DNA of 64,000 nt from Patiria miniata (GCF_015706575.1 NW_024037059.1:30080129-30144128), one strand, 5' to 3'. Positions 31,609-43,192 are shown, numbered from the stretch's first letter. The notes: a model not told the origin generated them from the letters alone. Made by a program: numbers and translations.

Positions 31609-32046
31609 TACGGCTGAGCATCGGAACTGTGTATCCAACCATTAATGTCAGGAACCGGTTCCAGATTATGGAATCGCATATCCGTAACCAACTTTGCAAA
31701 TTACTTAACTTCTTAGTTTATGTAAAAGAAATGTTTCGAATGTCAGTGGGAAAATTCAAAATGAAAAACAGGATACATGGAAAACCAAAACCAATTTCAC
31801 GTTTTATGATGCTTGCAAAAGTTGCAGTTTTCACCACATAGCTAAAGAGCTCACTGTATACACCCTATCTAGCCGTATTGCCGCACCAATGTGGTAGTAT
31901 TATCATGCAGACCTTTATAAACAATCTGAACAGCAACTTCCCAGATATGAATGTTTGGCTTGGGTTTCTTTAACGGGTACCTGGGTACCCATATTTTTTT
32001 CAATAGGGTACCCGGTTCCTTTACTGCCCGTAAGTGCACACCCCTA
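31609..32046. mobile_element. hAT-like GGTACC MITE upstream of TRIM B
   Basis: Same family and position as 18213-18674; starts TACGGCTGAGCATC and ends CACACCCCTA. Confidence 0.6.
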
Positions 32047-34056
32047 TGCCCCCATTTCTTTTACCGCACACCGTCCCAGCCTGGAAATCTAAATGTAACA
32101 GGAGATTCATTTGTATACATTGACTGCATGCTAACTCATTGGGAGTTAGAAATAATAAAATGGGAGTATAGGCCCTAATGTAAAACAGGACCTTAGATAT
32201 AGACTTAGATTTCAGACTTCGATTCAGAAAAGAGAATTCAATATGTTTTTCTCTAAAAGCATCATGTTTATTTCAAACGTTGGGGGGAAGGAACAGCACC
32301 TACTCATATAAGATTTGAGGCTTTGCATGGTGGGGTACCTACTCACTCATCACATTTACTGAAATGCTAAACATTCCTTTAAATCTCATGCATAATTTTC
32401 CTGGTAGGCCTATAGGCTATATTTCATGTTCAAAAACAAAGTGAACGCACGAAAAGAAAAGACACGTGCAAAATCCAGCCAAAATGCTGTATGTTATGAA
32501 CTCACCTATTTCAACTGGATCAACAGTTAGCTGAAGTTTTCCACCACAAACATAATACTTCCGCCAAATGTAAAAAAAGTATGGCAAAACTGGTACCATC
32601 AACTTGTAAGTTGTAAACCTTAGGCTTAAGTTATAATGTGTACATGTCAGGCCTATATACTTTATCCTCATGTGATGAATGGTGCAACAACAGCTAAATT
32701 CCTTTACTCAACACAGGAAAAACCATTTGCTATTTGTGTCACACGGTACCATAACAAAGTAACACTACGATCATGGTCTTTATTCAAGTTCATATATAGG
32801 CCCACATACAAACATATGTTCGAACCGCAAGCACTAAAAATGCCATTGATTCAAGGTCACAGTTCAAACAGGCAACCTAACTCTGTCTACGGAAGCACAA
32901 AAAGGACATTGCACAAATATCACCACAGCATGTGTTTTTATAACTCCTGATGCAAGTATACATGTTGAGATGCCTACCAATACGATTTTATACTTTGAAA
33001 GATATGAAAATGGAAAAAGGAGGGAAACAAATATGAATTGAAAACGAGGATGTATTAATGTATCCACGATACAAAGCTAAAAATCAGGAAATATATACCC
33101 TACGTTTCACGCCTGCATTATCTATTGGAGTGACTTTACCCGGTTGTAGTAGAAAAATAGCACATGGTGGGGTAAGGTGGCTTGGCTTAAATCCTGGACA
33201 CAACAGAGATGCCACTTTTCAGGTTTTAACCTGAATTCAGGTGTTTTTTTTAAATGTGACGAATTAAAAGTGCTGGATTTGGTCTGAAACATCCAGAAAA
33301 CACACTTGTGAAAGGCATAAGGGTAGTTTCAGGTTTTTAGTAGTGTTTCAGGCTTTTTATTGATATATTGGTGGCATCTCTAACACAAGAAGAGCCCATT
33401 TTTTTAAGAACATCAGAGTTTAGCCACAAAATGATCGAGACCCAAGTAGGAATATTACAATAAATATAGAAAAGCAACCCTTAGTACAGCTGGTCGGACT
33501 GCCTGTGAAATTATTCTTTCTGGGCATTTCATGCTGTCATTGTGAAGAACACAAGAAAAGAACGCCATTTCCAAAGATACGTCTAATGACACATTTTGGA
33601 AATTTCCATTAGTAGTTGGTTTGTATAATTGGGCGAATCCATGAATGGGTGCGCGCAAGCGTTGACACAACAAACACACGCGCACATTCATTGATTCAGT
33701 GCGTGACATTGGGTGGCTGCAATCTGCTGAATGAGAACGTGTCTCGGATGCTGATTTTGGGCACAATTCAAAGTATGACTCGGCAACTTTTGAATTGAAA
33801 TCGAGATCCTAGAATACTGTTTCCGCTGAATACACAGCATTCACAGAGCTCAATCTTCATCAAGTTGTTACGCAACTGTCTTTAGATACTGTGAGCACTT
33901 TTGTTGCTTCAAACAAACAAAAATGCACAAATAACAAATGATCTACCCTACCTTTAGTTTTCACTGATGCAAATTGTCAATTCCATCATATTTCAAAGGA
34001 AACAAGAGATAACTGTTTCAATCATTCTCTGACCTGTGCCTTTCTCTTTTTTTCAG
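32047..34056. other. Unit B distal sequence and end of cyclase intron
   Basis: No gene. It lacks the MITE found at the corresponding place in units A, C and D and has a deletion over the site of element X. A stretch at about 33200-33380 has an inserted AT-rich sequence not found in the other units. The pyrimidine tract and acceptor of the terminal cyclase exon lie at 34036-34056. Confidence 0.6.
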
Positions 34057-34146
34057 GGCAAAGGTGAAATCCTGACGTACTGGCTTGAGGGACAGGATCC
34101 AAGCTACAAGATCGACAGAATCAAACCACCCAAACAAAACTTGTAA
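34057..34146 (+). CDS. Terminal exon of receptor guanylyl cyclase
   Basis: A 90-nt exon after a clear acceptor (TTTTTTTCAG), phase 0, encoding GKGEILTYWLEGQDPSYKID and ending KPPKQNL before TAA. The GKGxxxTYWLxG motif is the conserved end of the receptor guanylyl cyclase catalytic domain and joins to LVAMK of exon 4. It is the only copy in the window; a counterpart for cassette B would lie beyond 64000. Confidence 0.85.
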   Translation, partial: GKGEILTYWLEGQDPSYKIDRIKPPKQNL

Positions 34147-34911
34147 ACATCTAGCATTATCCCAACATCATCTGCAACGGAAGCTACAAAGTCCACTAAA
34201 TAGCATTTAGATCAGCAATTATTTGTAAAGAGGCAAAAACCATAACTAGCTATCAAACTGAGCCAGAATTTATACCACAGTGTGTGTAGGTCTGTTTGAA
34301 AAAGCTACCAACAAATTCAAATTAGCACACAGTTTTGTGTTCACCAACAGTTTTGTTGTTCATGAGAACAGCTTTCATTTAGCAACTTTAAGGGAAAAAA
34401 GGTTTAATCGCACTTGTACAATATAAACTAACTATGATCAAGTTACTTATTTACAAAAACTGAAGTATTTTGAAGTCACATTATAATCTATTACAATGTA
34501 GAAGTTCTAACAAAAATGACATCAAACAATCTAAAAAATGTTTTCATCACACAAACACACTTTGAGTTCAAACTGTTGAGAGTCGCTACTTTGGTATTAA
34601 CTTGTATTCAAACTTAATTCACAAAAAAAGAAGAAATGTATATAACATCGAATATTACTCAATATATCAGTCTAGCTCAAGAATCCAAAGTTGAAAGAAG
34701 AAGCACGGCTTTTATAGATTTGAAACAAAGATGCACTTGAATTGTCATGGTATTGATAAGAACAAAATCAGCATTGTCATCATTCAAAAAAGCGTGACTA
34801 GAAACGAACTTTAAATTTACCTTTGTTAACTAATGCAAAATGAGGTATGCAGCTGCAAAACGCAAATAGTAGAATGTGAGGACTCCGGTGTTATTCACTT
34901 TTATAAATAAA
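34147..34911 (+). other. Probable 3' UTR of cyclase with polyadenylation signal
   Basis: A/T-rich sequence with no repeats shared with the TRIM units. AATAAA at 34906-34911 is a plausible polyadenylation signal, which would make the UTR about 770 nt. Confidence 0.55.
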
Positions 34912-35276
34912 GCTTTAGCAATTTTGGACGCACAGAGTTTTATAAATTGGCATAGAAGTAAGATGTGTAACGTGAGAATGTATACAGCAAAAAAATAAAA
35001 CCCATTCAGACACTGGTGTAAATGGAGGATTTTCTATTGTTCCTCTTCCCTTTTCCTTTGTTTATACCTGAACTTTTTCGCAACAGCTCTCATTGGTTTT
35101 GTACACGTTTTCCAACGAACCAAGGAGTCTTCGATTCGGTTTCTGTCCTCGATGCATCGATGATATTGAACGTGTTCGTCCTCGATTTGCACCATTAACA
35201 TGCACAGCATCCTTTTACGAAGCCATTTTGTTGTTTTGTTTTGGTTTATTCACATTCGGAATTCAAGTTGACAGAT
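34912..35276. other. Intergenic sequence, no gene seen
   Basis: A short open frame (35093-35299) has no recognisable motif or splice context. Nothing else is seen. Confidence 0.5.
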
Positions 35277-35965
35277 GGATTCCAATTCGATTTCTATGAA
35301 GATCAGCTTTTTAAAAAGGATACTTTGACAAAGTTTGCAGTGAAATAAGTCAAAAATGTTATTGTTTTTCTCCAAAAATTGATGATTTTTGCCCAAAATC
35401 TTTAATATAATTATTGGGTGTTTGAATGTTAATTGATGCTCCTCTTACCTTTAAAAGAATGTCTGCATAACTTGGAGAAAAGTCATTTTTGGCCAAATTT
35501 CATTTAAAAAAGTGTGTTTTTTTTCAATTTTGGCCCAAAAATGAAATTGCTTCAAATTGGCAGGAAAGATGCCTAAAGGACCCTAGAATACATTCCAATT
35601 ACATTCGATTTCTGGACAGAGAAGCTTTTAAATAGGATATTTTGACAAAAGTTTGCGGTAAAATCAGTCAAAAATGTTGTTTTTCTCCAAAACTTGATGA
35701 TTTTTGCCCGAAAGCGTTAAAATATTGGGTGTTTGAATGTTGATTGATGCTCCCCTTACCTTGAAAAGAATGTAGTTTGGAGAAAAGTCATTTTTTTTGG
35801 GCCAAATTTCATTAAAAAAGTAAGGCTAACCCCTTCTGTTTTTTTGGTGATTTTTTTAATTTTGGCCAAAAACTGAAATTGCTTCAAATTTGCTGGAAAG
35901 ATGCCTGAAGCACCCTAGAACGCATTCCAATTTGATTGCTGGACAGATGAGCTTTTAAAAGGATA
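35277..35965. repeat. Tandem duplication, period about 325 bp
   Basis: Two imperfect copies starting at about 35277 and 35600 and the start of a third at about 35927, each opening ATTCCAATT and continuing with TTTGACAAA and CAAAAATGTT-type segments. It lies only in the spacer between the two cyclase blocks. Confidence 0.7.
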
Positions 35966-36033
35966 TTAGGGATATTAGGAGTCGCCCGTAGAGGTACAGA
36001 TGGCGATTCAAGCATGTATACCTATAGAAGCGA

Positions 36034-36187
36034 GACTCTCTGTATCTGTACCACAAAAATGGTCCTTTTTCCCAACCCCGCATTATTATTATTATTAATT
36101 ATCAATGCAGATTTCATTAAACAAACCTCATTGTGTTTAATGGAATCTGGGTTGGGATTTTTTTCGTAATACCAGATACAGAGAGTC
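36034..36187. repeat. Short inverted repeat, possible MITE
   Basis: Arms GACTCTCTGTATCTG (36034-36048) and CAGATACAGAGAGTC (36173-36187) are exact inverse complements around an AT-rich core of about 125 bp. Confidence 0.55.
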
Positions 36188-36219
36188 CCGTTTGTTAAAG
36201 CCTAGTATCTACAACATAG

Positions 36220-36555
36220 TTTGAGCTCCAGCTCTATGTCGAATTCCTGATGAGCATTGGAGCTGGAGTTACTCAAGCTACACGATCGCCAAAACTTCGA
36301 ACTCTTGTAGTTCTAAACTACACCAGTATTGCCGTTATTTATTGTACGGTTGTTGTCATTCGTCCTTGTGGGATTTTGTTTGTCATAGTTCTCGGCTGGG
36401 GTACCTATGAAAACGAGAAGGCCACTAAGGCATACGAGGCGGTCATGATCTCAACGCCTACTAGACCCGGCAAGAAGACATATGTGTACAAGGATTGGGC
36501 ATGGGACGTCAAGGATACTGTTCAACTCGCTCCATTCTTCGTAACTGGCAGATAC
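36220..36555 (+). CDS. Probable exon of a membrane protein, possibly P2X-like
   Basis: An open frame from 36220 with an ATG at 36250, ending at a good donor (GATAC|GTAAGT). It encodes 102 residues from the ATG. A basic N-terminus (ATRSPKLR) precedes a long hydrophobic stretch (LVVLNYTSIAVIYCTVVV then ILFVIVLGWG), then YENEK and a polar part with DWAWDVKDTVQLAPFF. The order (one N-terminal membrane segment, W/YEK, then WDVxD about 30 residues later) resembles the start of P2X purinergic receptors. The resemblance is weak. I do not find the following exons. Confidence 0.4.
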
Positions 36556-36693
36556 GTAAGTCAAAAAAAATATACAAACTAGCTTGATGAAATTAAATTG
36601 AAGGTAATATACAACATTTGCAAACATCCAAAAACAAAACTGCCAAATTATTATGAAATACCTAACTTGACTGAAAGTGAATAATATTCTCTC

Positions 36694-37195
36694 CAGGGTG
36701 ACCGTAAGGTCAGAGCCAAATTCTGCTAAATGCACCTCAAAAATCTGTCAGATTTATCAAAAATCTGCCAAATTCCCCAGAATTACTCGAAATACATTTA
36801 AAATCACATGCAGATTGGCAGTATTGCCTTAATTAAGGTTCAAATTACAAAATAAACAATCTAGTCACATAAAGACATTGTGAAATTATTGGTAAATTTT
36901 GGGCAAAACGCGGATCTGGCCACGACGAAGTCCATTTCCCAGTGAACCTCGGCACCTAGACCAGCCAACCTGTCCCATTATGGAAGGGTTTGTTTGAAAG
37001 GATTGAAGCTTTTTTAAACAAATGTACACTTTTTTGTTCAAATTTGCTGTTTTTCTGTCAAATAACCATTTTGCAGAATTCTGCCAGAAATCTGCCAAAA
37101 AATCCATTCTGTCAAATTTTCTGTCAAACTTGTTTTAATTTGTAACAAAAAATTCTGTCAAAGTTAGCCAAAAATCGGCTAAAACGGTCACCCTA
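36694..37195. mobile_element. hAT MITE, CAGGGTGACCGT family
   Basis: 502 bp with termini CAGGGTGACCGT and ACGGTCACCCTA, flanked by an exact 8-bp duplication ATTCTCTC (36686-36693, 37196-37203). The interior has many short runs such as CTGTCAAA and TCTGCCAAA. No transposase. Confidence 0.85.
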
Positions 37196-38514
37196 ATTCT
37201 CTCAAGCATCCTATGAAACCATTTAGGTGTGATGTGATGTGATGTCGGCTGACCATCGATCAAAAAAAAATGAGGGTTTTTAAAAAAAAAAATACTGCCC
37301 CTAATTCACCAAATTTAGTTAGTCCACAAGCCAGCTAGTCTGGTTCCGTGATCTGACAATTCCTTGACATCTATAAATTGGTTCGTTTCATATAAAGTAG
37401 GGTCAGGGAACCAGACTACAAGAACAGCATTTTTTATGTGTTTTTTCCCCCCAGTATATCTATGAACACAAAAACTTTCAACAGGTCAGTGTAACAATAT
37501 TTGCTAAAAATACTAACCCCCAAATCCATCCATTTCTGAAAACTACAGTAAAATCCAAATGTTGTAAATTCCGGAAATCTCTGTCTGTCTGTCTGTATTT
37601 TGATTATCTTCAGAACAGGGCAGGGTATGAAGTTGAAAATCGGTGGGTGTATTGCTCGGGACCCCAGAATGTGCAGTGCCAAGTTTGAATTTGTTTGGAT
37701 GAGCGGTTCTTGAAAAAGCTGCAAAAAAGCAACATTTTCTTAGGCAAATGTGGCAGTATTTATAGCCTGACCACCACGCGCGCACTGCCGTCCTTTTCAA
37801 TTGTTTACGTCATGTTTAAAGCGTGCATGCTCAATCTGACGCAACACTGGAAAAAGGACGGGCACATGCATTGTAGGGCGATACCATTGTCCAGTATAGG
37901 TAAATAGCACTGCATACCATATGTTTCCGTATGTACACGTACGTGGTGGCTGCACGGGAACATTATTTTTTGCAGTCGACTGAGCGACCATTGTAGGCGG
38001 TCTACTGAGCAACCTTATGGCAGGGCGATACCATTGTCCAGTAGGGGTGAATATATTCAGCTTTTGCAAGAAGCAATCGCCCAAACAACTTCAAACTTGG
38101 CACAAACTTTGACGTGAGTGTGTGTTCAACCTGTCAAAACAACACCATTAAATCGCGTGCGTTGTTCGCACGAGTTGTCCTAAAAAACCCTGCAAGCATG
38201 CAACCAATACCAGCGGCAAAGCAATTTGCGCTTCCCGAACATGCACATTTTAGATGGGCACTGCACTATTTTTTTTCAATTATGAAATGCACTATTTGGG
38301 GGTTGGTTCCACTTTTTTGACTCGCCCTGTATTTGTGTCAAGTTTTCAACCTCCGCGCCACTAAAACCTTTACATGAAGTTTGACTAAAAGCCCAACTGC
38401 AGCGGAATTCCACAACGTATGCTGTCATCACATGCCAGCCCCAGCCTATAGACTTTGTGCGCAGGTACCCCTCGACGGTTATAATGGGAGAGTTGGGGGA
38501 GACCAATGGGAGGG
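37196..38514. other. Spacer between cyclase blocks, no gene seen
   Basis: Includes a CTGT microsatellite near 37577-37600 and two copies about 140 bp apart of GGGCGATACCATTGTCCAGT (37877 and 38024). No exon of the cyclase kinase-like domain or of the first half of the catalytic domain is visible. Confidence 0.5.
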
Positions 38515-38805
38515 ACATTGTGGAGCGCTGTGGTCCAATGGTACGGTGTTCGACTCGTATGCTGTACTGCGTGGTTTCGAACCCTGATTTGGGACACGGT
38601 GCTTGTGTTCTTGGGCAAGGCACTTTATTACAATTGCTTCTCTCTACTTAGGAGTATAAATGGTAACCTATGAAGGTAAGAGACCAGAAGGCGCTGATCT
38701 CGAGCTGCTGTAAAAACTGGTCTCATGGCCTGATGAACAGGGGTAATAATTGTGAAGCGCTTTGAGTCCTTTGGTATAAAGCGCTATATATAAGCACCAC
38801 ACTAT
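38515..38805 (+). mobile_element. tRNA-derived SINE
   Basis: The 5' part has Pol III promoter boxes: A box TGGTCCAATGG (38531-38541) and B box GGTTTCGAACC (38573-38583), spaced as in a tRNA. The 3' part ends GTGAAGCGCTTTGAG and AAAGCGCTATATATAAGC, a tail type shared by many animal SINEs and their L2/CR1-like partners. It is not a tRNA gene, because there is no acceptor-stem complement. Confidence 0.8.
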
Positions 38806-39860
38806 TATTGTTACATTCAAATGCATTGCAGCTGACGTTCACGTGAAGAAGCTACGGGTCGGCACAAATCCAAAAAAAAATTTATCTTGTGTATTTCGTG
38901 CCATATGCGCATGCACCAGTATGTGCATGCGATGTGTCTCTCCAACCAGGACTCTCGAAAGTTGGCAAAAAGCGCCCTCTGTGTTCGTGAACGGAGTCTA
39001 AAGGTTTATGATCGGGCCTGGCTAAGCATGCACTGAAAGGCACAGTCCATCATTTGCAATTTGAGCATTTTGTTCGTTTGAAGCAACAAACGTGCTCAAA
39101 ATCTAAAGAAGGGTGCTGAACAACTAACCTGATCAAGTTTCAGCTCAGCTTCAGCTGTATATTCCGAGAAAAACAGTATTCTAGCATCTCAATTTCAAAA
39201 GTTGCCGAATCTTGTTTTGAGCTGATTGCAGCTACGCGATGTCGCGCACCAATCCAACGACTTATAGCAACCGGGCGCGTGTGTGCGTTGTATCAACGCT
39301 TGCGTGCACTTCGCCGAATAAAAAAAGGAGAACTGCTAACGGAAATTTCCAACTTTTTTATTGGAAAGGCCTTCATTCGTTGATTTCTTCAAAATGACAG
39401 CTTGCCAGAAAGAAGAATTTCATAGGGAGTTTAGTCCCCTTACTATCTTTCAACTAAGTGTGTTTTTCAACAATAATTACGTCAGTTACTTTTTGGATAG
39501 CTGCAAATAATGGACTGTAGCTTTAAGGCCAAGTACATGTATGAGATACATGAGATTTCTTCAGTCAGATTTGGGGCTTCAATTGTGTGGCAATTACGTC
39601 GATGGTTTGGACTTAAAGGTCTAAATTTATTCTTAAACCACCTTTTCATATACGCCTTTTCATCGTTTATTGTGTAAATTTAGTTTCATGTATAGTTTTA
39701 TAGGTACCGTTATACAAACCAAATTGTAAAGCGGCTTAATGTATTCAAATTTATTCAATTTTTTTTTCAAATTGTCATCTCAAATTACTGCAAACCAAAC
39801 TTATTTTTTCCAAACCAAACCCACATTTTCACCATTAACGTCTTGTTTTCAACTTGCCAG
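38806..39860 (+). other. Upstream intron of cassette B
   Basis: From about 38939 it is colinear with 1-942. Contains the T2-like MITE copy at 39038-39522. No exon recognised. Confidence 0.6.
39038..39522. mobile_element. T2-like MITE, cassette B copy
   Basis: Same position and ends as 104-629, with the left TTAA changed to TGAA. It has lost about 40 bp relative to cassette A near 39240-39360. Confidence 0.6.
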
Positions 39861-39929
39861 GTCGTTAACTTGTTGAATGCCTTGTACACGCTGTTCGACG
39901 CCATCGTTTCCAACTACGATGTCTACAAG
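39861..39929 (+). CDS. Guanylyl cyclase cassette B exon 1
   Basis: 69 nt, phase 0, encoding VVNLLNALYTLFDAIVSNYD then VYK. It keeps the conserved YTLFD and NYDVYK residues that cassette A has lost, so this is the less degraded copy. Confidence 0.85.
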
Positions 39930-40118
39930 GTAAATATTCCATATAACCCAGCAGATTGTTTTAAAACCAAACTTGCAACAACATTTACATCACAAGACGT
40001 TAAATGTGTTATTAGCTAATAGTTCAAGTTACATTAAGACAAAAAAAAAATGTAAACATGTTTTCTATTATATCTGAAAGTGAACTTAACCAATAATGAA
40101 TGATAACATCTTACAAAG

Positions 40119-40293
40119 GTTGAAACCATTGGCGATGCCTACATGTTGGTCTCCGGCCTACCGCTCCGTAATGGCAACCGTCATGCCGGTATGATCGCCT
40201 CCGCTGCATGGCATCTGCTGGAGGGCGTTAGTAGTTTCATCGTGCCGCACAAACAAGAGGAGAAACTCAAACTCCGAATCGGTATTCACTCAG
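40119..40293 (+). CDS. Guanylyl cyclase cassette B exon 2 (intact)
   Basis: 175 nt with [22 protein letters not shown] and LRIGIHSG. The codon that is TGA in cassette A is CGA here. It ends in phase 1 at GTAAGATC, and the minisatellite array follows within about 55 bp. Confidence 0.9.
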
Positions 40294-40345
40294 GTAAGAT
40301 CGTTGTCTTTGCTTGTAGTCGAGGTACTCATGATGGATCGCAACT

Positions 40346-40646
40346 ACATCACAAGTCTATAGTCACAAGTACATCACAAGTCCAGTCACGAGTACATCAC
40401 AAGTCTGGTCACAAGTCCAGTCACAAGTACATCACAAGTCCAGTCACAAGTAAACCACAAGTCCAGTCACAAGTACATCACAAGTCCAGTCACAAGTACA
40501 TCAAAAGTCCAGTCACAAGTATATCACAAGTCCAGTCACAAGTACATCACAAGTCCAGTCACAAGTACATCACAAGTCCAGTCACAAGTACATCACAAGT
40601 CTAGTCACAAGCTAGTACATTACAAGTCCAGTCAAAAGTGAATCAC
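40346..40646. repeat. Minisatellite in cassette B intron 2
   Basis: Counterpart of 1430-1730, with few substitutions and no obvious change in copy number. Confidence 0.9.
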
Positions 40647-40731
40647 AACTTCAAGCTCTGCTCAAGCTATTTGTGCTTGATAATGTTGTGTATGTATGAC
40701 AATTTCTTCATTGTTTTGGACTTTTTTCAAG

Positions 40732-40830
40732 GATCTTGTTTGGCGGGTGTAGTTGGCCTGACCATGCCTCGGTATTGCCTCTTTGGTGACACGATCAACA
40801 CAGCGTCTCGTATGGAGTCTAACGGACTCG
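40732..40830 (+). CDS. Guanylyl cyclase cassette B exon 3
   Basis: 99 nt encoding the [16 protein letters not shown] core with guanine-selecting Cys and transition-state Asn and Arg. It differs from cassette A by one residue (Ile for Val). Confidence 0.9.
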
Positions 40831-41250
40831 GTAAGTAGAATCTTGTTACACAAGACAACTCAAATTATGCTGATATATGGATTCGAGAAAGTGAACGCAC
40901 AAACGTAATTAAGCGTGAAGTATGAACCAGCCTCACCTCATGTTGGAAAGCTTCATTCCATTGGCGCTGTGGAACCCATGCATGATACTTTGAAGCTGTC
41001 CTGGTCGCAGACATTTTGAATTCATGTGCGTGTTTGTAGAACATAATAAAATCACACGGAATGGATTTCGAATAATGTACTCTATTAAAAGGCAAGGCGC
41101 AAGTACATTACGCAAACAACGTAAGTGCGTTTTCTGTGAGTATGACGGTGAAAAATGTTACGGCAAATGTCATCTGCAGCGCCTATGCGTTTGAGTTTGC
41201 GTAGGTTTACGCAGAGCAAAATGAAACGCTCATGTACTAATTGTGCTTTT

Positions 41251-42566
41251 TACCCCTCAGCCGAGAGGCTCGAGGGGTATTGTCATCGCCTAGGGCGTCC
41301 GTCCGTCCGGATGTATGTCTGTCCGTCCGTCCGTCCGTCCGTCCGGGCAGCTTAGTTTCCGGATGATAACTTGAGTTAGAAATGTTGTTTGGGGTTGTAA
41401 CTTCGGTAGGGGGTTGCCCTTGGGAGTAGGCAAGTTGGGATTGGTTTTGAGGTCAAAAGGTCAAAGGTCAAGGTCACCGTGGTGAGTTAAATGTAAATGG
41501 TTTCCGGATGATAACTTGAGTTAGAAATGAGATTTTGGTGTCTAACTTTGGTAGGGGGTTGCCCTTGGGAGTAGGCAAGTTGGGATTGGTTTTGGGGTCA
41601 AAAGGTCAAAGGTCAAGGTCACCGTGGTGAGTTAAATGTAAATGGTTTCCGGATGATAACTTGAGTTAGAAATGAGATTTTGGTGTCTAACTTTGGTAGG
41701 GGGTTGCCCTTGGGAGTAGGCAAGTTGGGATTGGTTTTGGGGTCAAAAGGTCAAAGGTCAAGGTCACCGTGGTGAGTTAAATGTAAATGGTTTCCGGATG
41801 ATAACTTGAGTTAGAAATGAGATTTTGGTGTCTAACTTTGGTAGGGGGTTGTCCTTGGGAGTAGGCAAGTTGGGATTGGTTTTCAGGTCAAAAGGTCAAA
41901 GGTCAAGGTCACCGTGGTGAGTTAAATGTAAATGGTTTCCGGATGATAACTTGAGTTAGAAATGAGATTTTGGTGTCTAACTTTGGTAGGGGGTTGCCCT
42001 TGGGAGTAGGCAAGTTGGGATTGGTTTTGTGGTCAAAAGGTCAAAGGTCAAGGTCACCGTGGTGAGTTAAATGTAAATGGTTTCCGGATGATAACTTGAG
42101 TTAGAAATGCGATTTTGGTGTCTAACTTTGGAAGAGGGTTCCCCTTGGGAGAAGGCAAGTTGGGATTGGTTTGGGGGTCAAAAGGTCAAAGGTCAAGGTC
42201 AGCATGGTGAGTTAAAGGTAAATGGTTTCCGGATGATAACTTGAGTTAGAAATGAGATTTTGGTGTCTGACTGAGGTAGGGGTTTGCCCTTGGGTACAGG
42301 CAAGTTGGGATTGGTTTTGGGGTCAAAAGGTCAAAGGTCAAGGTCACCGTGGTGAGTTCAATGTAAATGGTTCCGAATGATAACTTGAGTTAGAAATGAA
42401 ATGTTGGTGTCTAACTTCGGTAGGGGGTTTCCCATTGGTACAGGCATGTTGGGTCTGGTTCTGGGGTCAAAGGCCAAAGGTCAAGGTCACCACGTTGAGT
42501 TAAAGGTTAATGGTTTCCGGATGATAACTTGACTCTGGCTGAGGGGTTTCAACAGCAACGCTGTTA
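41251..42566. mobile_element. Helentron-like element with tandem 144-bp repeats
   Basis: About 1.3 kb in cassette B intron 3 that is absent from cassette A (which reads GCTTTTTGG through the site, 2330-2340). The left end forms a stem (ACCCCTCAGCC and GAGGGGT), then comes a GTCC microsatellite (41296-41344), then about eight 144-bp repeats, and then a terminal hairpin AACAGC-AAC-GCTGTT. T runs flank both ends and there is no clear target duplication. This layout matches non-autonomous Helentrons and the pearl elements of molluscs; assignment is by architecture only. Confidence 0.6.
41352..42530. repeat. 144-bp tandem repeat array with AGGTCA half-sites
   Basis: Eight full copies, each opening TTTCCGGATGATAACTTGAG, and a partial ninth. 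Each copy has AAAGGTCAAAGGTCAAGGTCACC, which comprises overlapping AGGTCA half-sites with 1-nt and 0-nt spacing. Divergence rises towards the right end. Confidence 0.9.
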
Positions 42567-43100
42567 TTTTTGGTTGTGGACGTATCGGCTTCGATAACGC
42601 ACTGGTGTAGAATACAAATGCAGATATGCAAATGGCCGTACTAAAGCCATACTAAATTTCGAATTTTCCTAGGTTTGTGCACAAATATGGATGCGCCCAA
42701 CTAGGCTCAATTTCATGGCTCTAATACCGTTAGCAAAAAATCCGTGCTTACTATAGCAGAAAATTCCCTGCTGGCGGTAAGCGTATTTCACGGGTTAGCC
42801 AGGAATTTTGGCTTGTGCGCATGCGTATGTCCTGTACTAGGATTCTGTGCTTATAGGGTTAGTGCAGAATTGTGCTAGCATAGTGAGCACAAAATGATGA
42901 TAGTAACCGTGGAATTTTGTGGTAAGCAGAGCCATAAATTTGGGCCATGCAGGCTTCATGTGTACAGCAAGTTAGTGCTCTAGTAATTTATTATAGCTCT
43001 GTGGTATAACCAAACTTCAATTATTCATGGAAAATGTTCATGATGTTTTATATTTGTGATCCGAATAATTTAATTTTCCCTCAACCAATCAATTAAACAG
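42567..43100 (+). other. Cassette B intron 3, right part
   Basis: No gene. Colinear with 2332-2923. Confidence 0.6.
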
Positions 43101-43192
43101 CGCTCAAGATTCATGTGAGTCCTGAATGCAGACAGGTACTGGAAGAACTTGGAGGATACAATCTAGTAGAGAGAGGACTGGTTGCCATGAAG
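43101..43192 (+). CDS. Guanylyl cyclase cassette B exon 4
   Basis: 92 nt, peptide identical to cassette A exon 4 and ending LVAMK in phase 0 before GTATGG. The terminal exon is expected beyond 64000, because TRIM units C, D and the start of E fill the rest of the window. Confidence 0.85.

Noticed and set aside
38523..38595. A tRNA gene
   Set aside because: A and B boxes are present, but the acceptor stem does not close and a SINE body follows.
40143..40604. 153-codon frame running from cyclase exon 2 into the minisatellite
   Set aside because: The frame crosses a good splice donor at 40294 and the rest is repeat translation. Only 40119-40293 is taken as exon.
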